Shown: positions 17,337 through 26,489 of the stretch, one piece after another
How positions within the stretch are numbered: the first letter of the stretch is position 1
How the letters are laid out: each line of letters starts with the position of its first letter
Source of the DNA: Lachnospira multipara LB2003
GTDB lineage: Bacteria > Bacillota > Clostridia > Lachnospirales > Lachnospiraceae
Length of the DNA stretch: 64,000 nt
Direction of reading: 5' to 3'
Assembly: GCF_000702205.1 (NCBI RefSeq)
Contig: NZ_JNKW01000007.1
Coordinates: forward strand, 1 to 64,000
Made by a program: the position numbers and the translations under genes
The notes under the pieces: model-generated
What the model saw: only the letters and a program-made list of their open reading frames with translations
Databases searched by the model: none
Told to the model about the DNA's origin: nothing

Positions 17337-18056
17337 ATGTATTATGGATATGGCTTAGGTTATGGATATTATTTTGATCCAACATATATCTTAATTATAA
17401 TTGCAGCTGTAATTGCATTAATTGCTCAGGCTGGAGTTTCAATTACTTTTGCAAGATACCAGAAAGTAAGAAGTGCTAGAGGTCTTAGTGGGGCAATGGT
17501 TGCTGAAGAGATTTTAAGAAGCCAGGGTATATTTGATGTTGGTGTATGCCATGTTTCAGGAAATCTTACAGATCATTATGATCCAAGAACTAAGATGGTA
17601 AATTTATCTGATTCGGTATATAATGCTACAAGTGTGGCAGCTATTGCTGTGGCAGCCCATGAATGTGGACATGCAATTCAGCATAATAAGGGCTATGTAC
17701 CACTAGCATTAAGATCTGGACTAGTTCCCTTTGCCAATATAGGATCTAAGGCATCTTGGATTTTTATTATACTTGGTGTATTAATGGGCTTTAATCAGAC
17801 TCTTATTACAGTGGGAATACTTATGTTTTCTTTAGCTGTATTATTTCAGATAGTTACTCTACCTGTTGAATTTAACGCTTCTAGAAGAGCCCTTAATATT
17901 ATTAAAAATAACGGAATGTTAATAGAAAAAGAAAACTCATATGCTAGAGCAGTTCTAACTGCAGCAGCATTTACATACGTAGCTTCTGCAGCATCTGCAG
18001 TTTTACAGCTATTAAGATTAATTATATTATTTGGAGGACGTGATGACCGCGATTAA
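17337..18056 (+). CDS. yugP: Membrane zinc metallopeptidase, YugP family
   Basis: This is a 239-aa integral membrane protein of the neutral zinc metallopeptidase type 2 (YugP) family. The N-terminus is Tyr/Gly-rich, followed by a membrane segment (YILIIIAAVIALIAQAG). The zinc motif HECGH lies at ~108-112 within AVAAHECGHAIQHNKGY, and further hydrophobic segments lie at ~130-180 and ~205-232. Its substrate is not known. It sits in the same place in many Firmicutes, between fmt and rsmB. Its end overlaps rsmB by 14 nt and contains the rsmB ribosome site. Confidence 0.88.
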   Translation: MYYGYGLGYGYYFDPTYILIIIAAVIALIAQAGVSITFARYQKVRSARGLSGAMVAEEILRSQGIFDVGVCHVSGNLTDHYDPRTKMVNLSDSVYNATSVAAIAVAAHECGHAIQHNKGYVPLALRSGLVPFANIGSKASWIFIILGVLMGFNQTLITVGILMFSLAVLFQIVTLPVEFNASRRALNIIKNNGMLIEKENSYARAVLTAAAFTYVASAASAVLQLLRLIILFGGRDDRD

Positions 18057-19344
18057 TTCAGTTAATCTAAGAGCAGTTGTATTAGATATGCTCTTAGAAA
18101 ATGAAAAAAATGGCGAATTCTCTAATTATCTTTTAAATAATGCGCTGGCTAAATACCAATATTTGGAAAAGAGCCAGCGCTCATTTATCGCTAAGCTATT
18201 TATTGGAACTATAGAAAGAAAGATAGAATTAGATTATATTTGCAATCAATTTTCAAAGACAAAGACTAATAAAATGAAGCCTTTAATTAGGTCTTTAATT
18301 AGAATGTCGATTTATCAGTTAATGTATATGGATATGGTTCCGGAATCAGCTGTATGTAATGAAGCTGTTAAATTAGCTAATAAAAGAGGTTTTTCTAATT
18401 TAAAGGGCTTTGTTAACGGAGTTCTTAGAAATATTGCTAGAAATAAAGAATCAATTAAATACCCAGATAGCTCGGATTTTGTTTTTTATAATAGTATTAA
18501 GTATTCAATGCCAGAATGGATAATTGAAATGTGGCTTAAAGACTATGAGAAGGAAGTTGTGTCTGATATACTTGCTGGTCTTTTTAAAGAAAAAAGAACA
18601 TATATTAGAGTTAACACAAATAAAACAACAGTTGCTAAGTTAGAAGAAATTCTAACAAAAGAAGGAGTTACTGTTAAAAAGACAGATATAGACTATGCCC
18701 TTGAAATAAGTGGATATGACTATTTAACCAATTTAGATAGCTTTAATGAGGGCTTATTTATAATTCAGGATTTAAGCTCAATTATTGCTGGCTTTAATTC
18801 TAATATTAAAGAAGGGGATATTGTTCTTGATGTATGCGCAGCACCAGGTGGTAAAAGCGTTAATGCTAGTTTATTAACCAAAGAAAAAGGAAGGGTTTAT
18901 TCAAGAGATATTTCCTATGAGAAGACAGATAAAATCGAGGAAAATCTTGATAGACTAGGTTTATTAAATGTAGATGTGGATGTATTTGATGCTACAGATT
19001 TCGATGAGGATATGGTAAATAAATGTGATGTAGTAATTGCAGATTTACCATGTTCAGGCCTTGGAATTATAGGCAGAAAGCCAGATATTAAATATAATGC
19101 TACAATGGATAAATGTAGAGAGTTAGTTAAAATACAAAAAGATATTTTAGTTAATGCTGCAAAATATGTTAAAGATGGGGCTTTTTTAATATATAGCACA
19201 TGTACAATTAATAAAGAAGAAAATGAAGATCAGGTTAGATTCATTGAAAGCCTTGGATTTAAATGTGAAGAAAAAAGACAATTATTACCAGGTCTAAATT
19301 CTGATACTGATGGATTTTTCTATGCAAGAATGAAAAAATTATAG
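18043..19344 (+). CDS. rsmB: 16S rRNA (cytosine-967-C5) methyltransferase RsmB
   Basis: RsmB methylates a cytosine of 16S rRNA using SAM. The N-terminal NusB-like RNA-binding domain (~1-130) is joined to a Rossmann methyltransferase domain. Motifs: DVCAAPGGKS (~262-271, SAM loop), ADLPCSGLG (~332-340, active-site Cys) and YSTCTINKEENE (~383-394, second Cys, catalytic nucleophile by family). I chose ATG 18043, 5 nt after GGAGG; the GTG at 18040 and the TTG at 18031 are alternatives. The product is 433 aa. A strong hairpin lies about 100 nt into the gene. Confidence 0.94.
   Translation: MTAINSVNLRAVVLDMLLENEKNGEFSNYLLNNALAKYQYLEKSQRSFIAKLFIGTIERKIELDYICNQFSKTKTNKMKPLIRSLIRMSIYQLMYMDMVPESAVCNEAVKLANKRGFSNLKGFVNGVLRNIARNKESIKYPDSSDFVFYNSIKYSMPEWIIEMWLKDYEKEVVSDILAGLFKEKRTYIRVNTNKTTVAKLEEILTKEGVTVKKTDIDYALEISGYDYLTNLDSFNEGLFIIQDLSSIIAGFNSNIKEGDIVLDVCAAPGGKSVNASLLTKEKGRVYSRDISYEKTDKIEENLDRLGLLNVDVDVFDATDFDEDMVNKCDVVIADLPCSGLGIIGRKPDIKYNATMDKCRELVKIQKDILVNAAKYVKDGAFLIYSTCTINKEENEDQVRFIESLGFKCEEKRQLLPGLNSDTDGFFYARMKKL
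18142..18180 (+). other. Intragenic hairpin at the 5' end of rsmB
   Basis: GCGCTGGCT (18142-18150) pairs perfectly with AGCCAGCGC (18172-18180). The loop holds a smaller CCA/TGG pairing. There is no T-run. Confidence 0.72.
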
Positions 19345-19355
19345 AGGAAAGATAT

Positions 19356-20438
19356 ATGGAAATTAATTATAAGATAAATGATGGAAGAGTGGATTTAAAA
19401 AGCCTAAATGCCGATGAATTAACTTCATATATTGAGAGCCTAGGAGAGAAGAAGTTTAGAGCAAATCAAATTTATCAGTGGATGCATGAAAAGCTGGTTA
19501 CTGATTTTGATTCTATGAAGAATGTGCCTTCTAAATTACTTGACACATTAAAAGAAAATGCGCATTTGACAGCTCTTACACCAATTAGAGTTCAGACATC
19601 TAAAATTGATGGCACTAAGAAATTCTTATTTAAGTTATATGATGGGAATGTCATTGAAAGTGTGCTTATGAAGTATCATCATGGTAATTCAGTTTGCATT
19701 TCATCCCAAGTTGGATGTAAAATGGGATGTCGCTTTTGTGCATCTACCCTTGATGGTTGCGTAAGAAATCTTTTGCCATCAGAGATGCTAGACCAAGTTT
19801 ATAGAATACAGGATAGCACGGGTGAGAGAGTGTCTAATATTGTAATTATGGGTTCTGGTGAGCCAATGGATAATTATGATAATGTATGTAAATTTTTGGA
19901 GTTGATAAATTCTCCTAAAGGACTTAATATAAGTCTTCGTAATGTTACTGTTTCAACATGTGGTCTTGTGCCACGTATAAAGCAGTTAGCTGACTTAAAA
20001 TTACAGATTACATTAGCAATATCACTTCATGCGCCTAATGATACACTACGAAAGACAATGATGCCAATAGCTAATAAATATTCAATTGAAGAGATAATTG
20101 ATGCTTGTAGATATTATCTAGAGCAGACAGGAAGAAGAATTTCTTTTGAATATAGCTTAGTGAAGGGTGTTAATGATACTAAAGAGTGCGCAAGGGAATT
20201 AATTGATTTAGTAACAGGCCTAAATTGCCATATAAATCTTATTCCGGTTAATCCAATTAAGGAACGAGATTATGAGCAATCTAATAAGGAAGCAATAATG
20301 GCATTTAAAAATAAACTTGAAAAATGTGGAATTAATGTTACTATTAGAAGAGAAATGGGTCGCGACATTGATGGAGCTTGCGGTCAATTAAGAAAAAGTT
20401 ATATGGAGGATAGTCATGAAAGCAGTAGCAATGACTGA
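19356..20438 (+). CDS. rlmN: Dual-specificity rRNA/tRNA adenine-C2 methyltransferase RlmN
   Basis: This radical-SAM enzyme methylates C2 of adenosine 2503 in 23S rRNA and position 37 in some tRNAs. The 360-aa protein has CKMGCRFCAST (~120-130) with the CxxxCxxC cluster motif, IVIMGSGEPMDNYDNV (GEP motif), and the C-terminal catalytic Cys in DIDGACGQL (~337-345). The Met-accepting second Cys is thus present. It starts shortly after rsmB (AGAGGAAAG upstream), and its last 23 nt overlap the phosphatase gene. Confidence 0.96.
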   Translation: MEINYKINDGRVDLKSLNADELTSYIESLGEKKFRANQIYQWMHEKLVTDFDSMKNVPSKLLDTLKENAHLTALTPIRVQTSKIDGTKKFLFKLYDGNVIESVLMKYHHGNSVCISSQVGCKMGCRFCASTLDGCVRNLLPSEMLDQVYRIQDSTGERVSNIVIMGSGEPMDNYDNVCKFLELINSPKGLNISLRNVTVSTCGLVPRIKQLADLKLQITLAISLHAPNDTLRKTMMPIANKYSIEEIIDACRYYLEQTGRRISFEYSLVKGVNDTKECARELIDLVTGLNCHINLIPVNPIKERDYEQSNKEAIMAFKNKLEKCGINVTIRREMGRDIDGACGQLRKSYMEDSHESSSND

Positions 20439-21138
20439 TATTGGTAAACAAAGAAAAACCAATCAGGATTTTGTCTATACGTCTATGACACCGATAGGAA
20501 TTCTCCCAAACCTTTTTATAGTAGCAGATGGAATGGGGGGCCATAAAGCAGGAGATATGGCATCTAGGTATACTGTGGAAACACTTGTTAAGCTTTTAAG
20601 AGAAAGCTCAAGTAAAGATGCAGTAACTACACTAGTGAACGCAATTACAAAGGTTAACAAATTGCTTATTGAAAAAGCAAAGGAATCAGAAGAATATACA
20701 GGCATGGGAACAACACTTGTTTGTGCAACATTTTCTAATGACACACTTTTAATTGCTAACGTTGGGGATAGTAGACTATATGTTGTAAACGAGGATATTC
20801 GTCAAATTACAAGAGATCATTCTTTAGTTGAGGAAATGGTTTTGGCTGGTGAAATCAATAAAGAAGAAGCTAGAACACACGAAAGAAAAAATGTCATCAC
20901 TAGAGCAATTGGTGCTACCGATGTGGTAGAACCAGATTTATTTAGAATTGATATTAAGAAAAACGACTATATTTTAATGTGTAGTGATGGATTAACTAAT
21001 ATGGTAGAAGACAATGTAATCGCTGATATTATAAATAGTGAATCAGATATTAATAATGCCGCAAAAAAACTGATAGACAAGGCAAATAAGAATGGTGGAG
21101 CAGACAATATATCAGTTGTAATTATTAAAATTGATTAG
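20416..21138 (+). CDS. stp: PP2C-type Ser/Thr protein phosphatase (Stp/PrpC)
   Basis: This metal-dependent phosphatase reverses phosphorylation by the neighbouring PASTA kinase. The 240-aa protein carries the PP2C Asp motifs: KTNQD near the N-terminus, VADGMGGHKAGD (~36-47), NVGDSRLY (~115) and MCSDGLTN (~191), with DNIS at the C-terminus. Together these form the two-metal site. The gene overlaps rlmN by 23 nt, and its ribosome site GGAGG (within ATATGGAGGATAG) lies in rlmN. The phosphatase-kinase-rsgA-rpe order is conserved across Firmicutes. Confidence 0.95.
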   Translation: MKAVAMTDIGKQRKTNQDFVYTSMTPIGILPNLFIVADGMGGHKAGDMASRYTVETLVKLLRESSSKDAVTTLVNAITKVNKLLIEKAKESEEYTGMGTTLVCATFSNDTLLIANVGDSRLYVVNEDIRQITRDHSLVEEMVLAGEINKEEARTHERKNVITRAIGATDVVEPDLFRIDIKKNDYILMCSDGLTNMVEDNVIADIINSESDINNAAKKLIDKANKNGGADNISVVIIKID

Positions 21139-21154
21139 AAAGGTATAAGTTAAT

Positions 21155-22843
21155 ATGTTAAGAAAAGGACAGTTTTTAGCTGACAGATATGAGATATTAG
21201 AGCAGATAGGCACGGGAGGAATGGCTGACGTATATAAGGCTAAAGATACTAAGCTTAATAGATGTGTTGCTATCAAAGTGATGAAGAAGGAATTTAGTGA
21301 CGATTCAACATTTGTTTCTAAATTTAGAGCAGAAGCTCAATCTGCAGCAGGTCTTACACATTCAAATATAGTTAGTGTATATGATGTTGGAGACGAGGAT
21401 GGAGTCTACTATATTGTAATGGAATTAGTAGAGGGAATTACTCTTAAAAAATATATAGAAAAAAGAGGAAAGATACCATTTAAGGAAGCAGTAAGTATTG
21501 CAATTCAGATAGTAAATGGTATGGAAGCAGCCCATAAATCAGGAATTGTTCATAGAGATATTAAACCACAGAATATCATTATCTCTAAAGATGGCAAGGT
21601 AAAGGTAACAGATTTTGGTATTGCTAAAGTGTCATCTAATACAACAATTAATTCTTCTCAAACAATGGGATCTGTTCATTATATTTCGCCAGAACAGGCA
21701 AGGGGTGGATTTTTAGATGCAAGAACAGATATCTATTCAATGGGCGTTACAATTTTTGAAATGTTAACAGGTACTGTACCTTTTGATGATGAGAATTCAG
21801 TTACAGTAGCTGTTAAACATATACAGGACAAGATACCATACGCTTCTTCAAGAGCTGAAGGTATTCCTGTAAGTATAGATAAGATTGTTGCAAAATGTAC
21901 AGAGAAAAAGCCTGATAGAAGATATCAATCAGCAGAAGAATTGCTTGCGGACTTAAAGAAGTCTCTAGTTATGCCGGATGTAGATTTTGTACAAACAACA
22001 CCTACAATGGAGGATACAATGTCAAGAAAAGAAGATTTAGATGAGAACATCAATGACGAATTAGATTTAGACGAGCTTGATGAAGATGTTCTAGCAGATG
22101 ATGCTACAAAGGAAGAAGTTGATGAGGATGATATTGATGATGAAGGCAATGAAAAGCTTGATAAGATCATGAAATATATCGGACTTGGAATTGCTGCAAT
22201 TATTCTTATAATTGTGATTTTCATCTTATTAAGACTTGCTGGATGTGGTACATCAAAGACTAATGAAACTGAAACAGAATCTACAACAGTAGAAGATGAT
22301 TCTAATATGGTTGAAGTACCTGATGTTACAGGACTTACAAGAGAAAAGGCTGTTGCTAAGTTAAATGGAGCTGGCTTAGGATATTCTGTTGTAAGACAGT
22401 CATCAGATACAGTAGAAAAGGATACAGTTATTTCACAGGGTACAGCAGCAGGAACAAAGGCAGCTAAGAATTCTAAGATTGTACTTACAATTAGTTCAGG
22501 TAAGGAAGATAAGGCTGTGGCAATACCTAATGTAATTGGTCAGACAGAGTCAAGAGCTACACAGACACTTAAGAATGCAGGTTTTGATGTTGCTGTAGAA
22601 TATGCTTATAGTTCTTCGGTTAATCAGGGCTTAGTAATTAGCTATTCACCAACTGGTAGTGCTCAGGAGGAATCAACAATTACAATTACAATAAGTAGAG
22701 GTCCAGAAGTACAGACAAAAGCAGAACCTACAATAAAGGAAACAGAATCAACAACAGAAGAGACAACAAAAGCAGAAGTTCCAACAAAGGCTGAAAAAGA
22801 ATCAACAACAGAAGAGACAACATCAGCAAAGGCTTCTAACTAG
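21155..22843 (+). CDS. prkC: PASTA-domain Ser/Thr protein kinase (PrkC/Stk family)
   Basis: This transmembrane kinase senses muropeptides or lipid II outside and phosphorylates wall, division and translation proteins inside. Kinase domain (~12-275): GTGGMADVYKA (Gly loop), VAIKVMKKE (Lys), HRDIKPQN (~132-139, catalytic Asp), DFGIAK (~153). A very acidic juxtamembrane linker (~290-338) leads to one membrane helix (~341-363). Outside are two PASTA domains (starting VEVPDVTGLT ~386 and VAIPNVIGQT ~452), fewer than the three of B. subtilis PrkC. A Thr/Glu/Lys-rich tail contains two copies of ESTTEETT from a 54-bp-period direct repeat. Total 562 aa. Confidence 0.95.
   Translation: MLRKGQFLADRYEILEQIGTGGMADVYKAKDTKLNRCVAIKVMKKEFSDDSTFVSKFRAEAQSAAGLTHSNIVSVYDVGDEDGVYYIVMELVEGITLKKYIEKRGKIPFKEAVSIAIQIVNGMEAAHKSGIVHRDIKPQNIIISKDGKVKVTDFGIAKVSSNTTINSSQTMGSVHYISPEQARGGFLDARTDIYSMGVTIFEMLTGTVPFDDENSVTVAVKHIQDKIPYASSRAEGIPVSIDKIVAKCTEKKPDRRYQSAEELLADLKKSLVMPDVDFVQTTPTMEDTMSRKEDLDENINDELDLDELDEDVLADDATKEEVDEDDIDDEGNEKLDKIMKYIGLGIAAIILIIVIFILLRLAGCGTSKTNETETESTTVEDDSNMVEVPDVTGLTREKAVAKLNGAGLGYSVVRQSSDTVEKDTVISQGTAAGTKAAKNSKIVLTISSGKEDKAVAIPNVIGQTESRATQTLKNAGFDVAVEYAYSSSVNQGLVISYSPTGSAQEESTITITISRGPEVQTKAEPTIKETESTTEETTKAEVPTKAEKESTTEETTSAKASN
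22745..22822 (+). repeat. Direct repeat in the prkC tail
   Basis: A 24-bp sequence coding ESTTEETT occurs identically at 22745-22768 and 22799-22822 (period 54 bp, in frame). It lengthens the extracellular low-complexity tail. Confidence 0.85.
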
Positions 22844-22850
22844 GTAGTTT

Positions 22851-23729
22851 ATGCAAGGAAAGATAATTAAAGGCATTGCTGGCTTTTACTACGTATATGT
22901 GGAAGAAGCCAGCAATATATATGAATGTAAGGCAAAGGGTATATTTAGAAATAAGAAAATCAAGCCACTTGTTGGAGATAATGTGGAACTTGATGTGGTT
23001 GATGAAGCTAATTTAAAGGGAAATATAACTAGGATACTTCCAAGGAAAAATGAGCTTATAAGACCAGCTTTTGCCAATATAGATCAAGCAATGGTAATTT
23101 TTGCCGTAAAACAACCAGATATTAATTACAACTTACTTGATAGATTTTTACTAATGATGGATTATCAGGATGTGCCAACAATTGTGGTTTTTAATAAAAT
23201 TGATTTGGCAACAGCAGATGAAATAGAAAAATTAGAAGAAATCTATAATAAGTGCGGATGTAAGTTAATATGGATGAGCACATATGATAATAAGGGAATT
23301 GAAGATGTTCTAGAAAGCCTAAAGGGAAAGACAACAGTTCTTGCAGGACCTTCAGGTGTAGGTAAATCTTCTCTTACTAACTTAATTTTACCTAAGGAAG
23401 TTAATGAAACTGGCGAAGTTAGTAGAATTGGTAGAGGTAGACATACTACTAGACATTCTGAGATTTTTAATGTAAGTGATAATACTTATATTGCAGATAC
23501 ACCAGGATTTACATCGCTTAATTTACCAGATATTGAAAAAGAAGAATTAAGATTTTATTTTGAGGAATTTAAAGAGCATGAAGGTAATTGCCGCTTTAAT
23601 GGATGTGTTCACGTAAATGAACCTAATTGTAGCGTCAAAGAGGCTCTAGGGGATGGACAGATAAGTAATAGACGTTATCAAAGTTATATAGAAATATATG
23701 AAGAATTAAAAAATAAAAAGAAATATTAA
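22851..23729 (+). CDS. rsgA: Ribosome small-subunit GTPase RsgA
   Basis: RsgA is a GTPase for late 30S maturation. At 292 aa it shows the family's N-terminal OB-fold, then a circularly permuted GTPase: the G4 motif NKID (~115) precedes the G1 loop GPSGVGKSSL (~165-174), and G3 DTPG (~220) follows. The C-terminal zinc region is CRFNGCVHVNEPNC (~246-259; Cys-Cys-His-Cys). The start ATG lies only 7 nt after prkC with a weak ribosome site (TAGGTAG), so coupling to prkC translation is likely. A perfect 11-bp inverted repeat lies inside the first 66 nt. Confidence 0.95.
   Translation: MQGKIIKGIAGFYYVYVEEASNIYECKAKGIFRNKKIKPLVGDNVELDVVDEANLKGNITRILPRKNELIRPAFANIDQAMVIFAVKQPDINYNLLDRFLLMMDYQDVPTIVVFNKIDLATADEIEKLEEIYNKCGCKLIWMSTYDNKGIEDVLESLKGKTTVLAGPSGVGKSSLTNLILPKEVNETGEVSRIGRGRHTTRHSEIFNVSDNTYIADTPGFTSLNLPDIEKEELRFYFEEFKEHEGNCRFNGCVHVNEPNCSVKEALGDGQISNRRYQSYIEIYEELKNKKKY
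22875..22916 (+). other. Intragenic hairpin at the 5' end of rsgA
   Basis: ATTGCTGGCTT (22875-22885) pairs perfectly with AAGCCAGCAAT (22906-22916) around a 20-nt loop, beginning 24 nt into the gene. Its GCTGGCT/AGCCAGC core recurs in the rsmB hairpin. Confidence 0.78.
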
Positions 23730-23745
23730 AAAAGGAAATTAGAAT

Positions 23746-24408
23746 ATGAATTATTTATCACCATCAATTTTATCAGCAGATTTTAAAAATTTAGGAAATG
23801 ACCTTAAGACAATTGACGAGGCAGGAGCAGAATATGTCCATATAGATGTTATGGATGGAAGCTTTGTACCTAATATTTCACTTGGTTTACCAGTAATTAA
23901 ATCAATTAGAAGTGCAACTAAGAAGGTTTTTGATGTACATCTTATGATTGATGAACCAATTAGATACATTGAAGAATTTGTTAATGCCGGAGCAGATATT
24001 ATTACAGTTCACGTGGAAAGTTGTCAGGATGTAGCTGCAACACTAGATAAGATTAAGTCTTTTGGAGTTAAGGCAGCTATTACATTAAATCCAGGTACAC
24101 CAGTAAAGGCCATTATGCCTTATCTTTCAATGGTAGATATGGTTTTGGTTATGAGTGTTAATCCAGGATTTGGTGGACAGAAATTTATTCCAGACTCAAT
24201 TGATAAGGTTAAGGCTATTAAAGCTGAATTAGAGAAGAAAAATCTTAATAAGGTAAATATTGAAATTGATGGAGGAATTAACATTGAAAACTTAGCAACT
24301 GTTCTTGAAGCAGGTGTTAACGTAGTAGTTGCTGGATCAGCAATTTTTAAGGGTGATGCAGCAGAGAATGTTAAGAAATTCAAGGAAGTAATGAGTGCTT
24401 GGAATTAA
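23746..24408 (+). CDS. rpe: Ribulose-phosphate 3-epimerase
   Basis: The enzyme interconverts ribulose-5-P and xylulose-5-P in the pentose phosphate pathway. The 220-aa TIM barrel has LSPSILSADF at its N-terminus, VHIDVMDGSFVPN (~31-43, metal-binding His and Asp), DVHLMI (~65), VMSVNPGFGGQKF (~134-146) and EIDGGIN (~174). ATG follows AAAGGAA. It is the last gene of the long operon and is closed by a strong terminator. In many relatives thiamine pyrophosphokinase follows here, but it is absent. Confidence 0.96.
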   Translation: MNYLSPSILSADFKNLGNDLKTIDEAGAEYVHIDVMDGSFVPNISLGLPVIKSIRSATKKVFDVHLMIDEPIRYIEEFVNAGADIITVHVESCQDVAATLDKIKSFGVKAAITLNPGTPVKAIMPYLSMVDMVLVMSVNPGFGGQKFIPDSIDKVKAIKAELEKKNLNKVNIEIDGGINIENLATVLEAGVNVVVAGSAIFKGDAAENVKKFKEVMSAWN

Positions 24409-24435
24409 TAAAGTAAAATAATAAAGTAAAAAATG

Positions 24436-24471
24436 AAAGGCGCTACAGATTAGTCTGTAGCGCCTTTTTTT
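24436..24471. terminator. Bidirectional terminator between rpe and ychF
   Basis: AAAGGCGCTACAGA (24436-24449) pairs perfectly with TCTGTAGCGCCTTT (24454-24467) around TTAG. A T-run follows on the + strand, and an A-rich upstream arm serves the - strand. Confidence 0.93.
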
Positions 24472-24520
24472 GAACCTAGCAATTTTTAAAATGTTAGCTT
24501 TATTTACACTTATATTAAAA

Positions 24521-25618
24521 TTAAACGTTAAATCTAAAGAGAATTACATCTCCATCTTTAACAACGTATTCCTTACCTTCCATACGTACAAGACCCTTTT
24601 CCTTAGCTGCGTTATAAGAACCGCAATCAAGTAAATCCTGATAGTAAACAACTTCAGCCTTAATAAAACCTCTTTCAAAGTCTGAGTGAATCTTACCAGC
24701 AGCGCCAGGAGCCTTAGTACCATTAGTGATTGTCCAAGCTCTTGTTTCTGTTTCACCAGCTGTTAAGTAACTAATAAGACCAAGTAATTTATAACTTGCT
24801 GCAATAAGCTTATCAAGACCTGATGACTTAAGACCTAAATCCTCTAAGAATTCCTTCTTTTCATCGTCATCAAGTTCAGAGATTTCCTGCTCAATCTGAG
24901 CACAGATAACAAATACTTCTGAGTTATTCTTAGAAGCAAAATCCTTAACCTTTGCAACGAATTCGTTACTAGCGCCATCATCGCTTAAATCATCTTCTGA
25001 AACGTTAGCAGCAAAGATAACTGGTTTAGCTGTTAAAAGGTTATATTCCTTTAAGAATGCTTCCTCTTCTTCGCCTTCGATTTCTAAGCTAGAAGCTAAA
25101 TTACCATCTTCTAAGTGCTTAATAAGTTTCTCAATGAATTCAACTTCGCGAGCTAAATCCTTGTTATTATAAGCGCCTCTCTTTTGCTTAGCAAGTCTTC
25201 TCTCTAAAACTTCAAGATCAGCAAAAATTAATTCTAAATTAATTGTCTCAATATCTCTTACAGGATCAATAGAACCATCAACGTGAACGATATTAGAGTC
25301 TTCAAAACATCTTACAACATGAACAATAGCATCAACTTCACGAATATTAGCAAGGAACTGGTTTCCTAAACCTTCACCCTTTGATGCACCTTTAACTAAA
25401 CCTGCAATATCAACGAATTCAATTACAGCAGGTGTAATCTTAGCTGAATTATAAAGAGCTGCAAGCTTATCTAGTCTTTCATCTGGAACAGTAACAACAC
25501 CAACGTTAGGGTCGATTGTTGCAAATGGGTAGTTAGCTGCAAGAGCTCCTGCTTTTGTAAGTGAATTAAATAGAGTTGATTTACCAACGTTAGGTAAACC
25601 TACGATTCCTAATTTCAT
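24521..25618 (-). CDS. ychF: Redox-regulated ATPase YchF (Obg-like)
   Basis: This universally conserved OBG-family nucleotidase binds ribosomes and prefers ATP to GTP. The 365-aa protein starts [18 protein letters not shown] (P-loop at residues ~6-14). [20 protein letters not shown] (~69, G3 and switch) follows, then a coiled insert, and the C-terminal TGS domain (~280-365) ends with [14 protein letters not shown] chose ATG 25618: the earlier in-frame ATG at 25630 is part of the ATGGAGG ribosome site. It is transcribed alone on the minus strand between two + operons. Confidence 0.96.
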   Translation of the reverse strand: MKLGIVGLPNVGKSTLFNSLTKAGALAANYPFATIDPNVGVVTVPDERLDKLAALYNSAKITPAVIEFVDIAGLVKGASKGEGLGNQFLANIREVDAIVHVVRCFEDSNIVHVDGSIDPVRDIETINLELIFADLEVLERRLAKQKRGAYNNKDLAREVEFIEKLIKHLEDGNLASSLEIEGEEEEAFLKEYNLLTAKPVIFAANVSEDDLSDDGASNEFVAKVKDFASKNNSEVFVICAQIEQEISELDDDEKKEFLEDLGLKSSGLDKLIAASYKLLGLISYLTAGETETRAWTITNGTKAPGAAGKIHSDFERGFIKAEVVYYQDLLDCGSYNAAKEKGLVRMEGKEYVVKDGDVILFRFNV

Positions 25619-25891
25619 TGTAACCTCCATGCCACATATAGTGGAAATAATTTTATGAAAAGTCAGTTATTAATAAACTGAGTTTTTTTATTTAGGGATA
25701 TTTTTCCCGATTAACGCAAGGAATATTTTAGCATAACTTAGCTAAATATGGGAGATTTATTTTTAATTTAAACAAATATAGAGCAGATTTTACAAAAAAC
25801 AATAAAAAAACACCAATATATGGGAAAAATCCCCACTTTAATACCACATTTCGCAAAGCTAGAATTTAGCGCTAATTTGGGCTGTTTGGGC

Positions 25892-25920
25892 TTGCTTTTT
25901 ATCTTATAAAGGGTTACAAT
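25892..25920 (+). promoter_or_regulatory. mraZ (dcw cluster) promoter
   Basis: -35 TTGCTT (25892-25897), 17-bp spacer, -10 TACAAT (25915-25920). Transcription would start near 25927, directly in front of the MraZ boxes. The rest of 25631-25891 is the ychF leader on the other strand; I see no gene there. Confidence 0.72.
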
Positions 25921-25927
25921 AGGGGTG

Positions 25928-25965
25928 AAAGTGGAGGGAATGTGAATAAAAGTGGTTGAAAGTGG
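25928..25965 (+). promoter_or_regulatory. MraZ box (direct AAAGTGG repeats)
   Basis: AAAGTGG occurs at 25928, 25949 and 25959, with a degenerate copy AATGTGA at 25939. The last three lie at exact 10-bp periods and the first is 11 bp ahead of 25939. Direct AAAGTGG-type repeats with 3-nt gaps before mraZ are the known binding pattern of MraZ in Mollicutes. Their place at +1 to +40 suggests autorepression of the division operon. Confidence 0.78.
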
Positions 25966-26023
25966 TTACTTTTAAAAATCGCAATTGACCCATAAAGCTT
26001 AACGTAGGAAAGGGGGAACGACT

Positions 26024-26461
26024 ATGTTGCAAGGTGAATATACGCACACAATAGACTCTAAAGGTCGTTTAATCGTTCCGGCAAAATTACGTGAAAGCTT
26101 AGGAGATAAATTTACAATAACTCGTGGATTTGATGGTTGCATTTATGCATACGCTGATAATGAATGGGAAGCTCTTAAAGACAGAATCTCTAAATTACCC
26201 CTAAATGATGCAAGAGCACGTTCATTAACACGTTTTTTCATAGGTGGCGCAAGTGAAGTTGAGGTGGATAAACAGGGAAGAATCCTTGTTTCGCCTACAC
26301 TTAGAAGCCACGCAGGCTTAGTTAAAGATGTGGTTTCTCTTGGCGTTGGTAACAAAGTAGAAATTTGGAGCCTAGAGAAATACAACGAAGTTAATGCCCA
26401 AAGCTTTGAGAATATTGAAAATGTAGCAGAATCTATGTTAGAATTTGGCTTTACTATTTAA
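26024..26461 (+). CDS. mraZ: Transcriptional regulator MraZ
   Basis: MraZ is a ring-shaped DNA-binding protein with two AbrB-like beta domains that controls the dcw cluster. The 145-aa protein shows the duplicated DxKGR-type motif: HTIDSKGRLIVPAKLRESLG (~10-29) and VEVDKQGRILVSPTLRSHAG (~78-97). It begins with ATG after AAGGGGGAACG. It leads the cluster, 400 bp from the divergent ychF, and its own boxes lie 60-100 bp upstream. Confidence 0.96.
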   Translation: MLQGEYTHTIDSKGRLIVPAKLRESLGDKFTITRGFDGCIYAYADNEWEALKDRISKLPLNDARARSLTRFFIGGASEVEVDKQGRILVSPTLRSHAGLVKDVVSLGVGNKVEIWSLEKYNEVNAQSFENIENVAESMLEFGFTI

Positions 26462-26489
26462 TGTTCATAAAGAATAGAGAGGTTTCATA

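Noticed and set aside
25660-25690. Plus-strand terminator in the ychF-mraZ gap
   Set aside because: A short CAGTT/AACTG stem with T-run exists, but no + transcript would enter it. It is more likely part of the ychF leader or chance.
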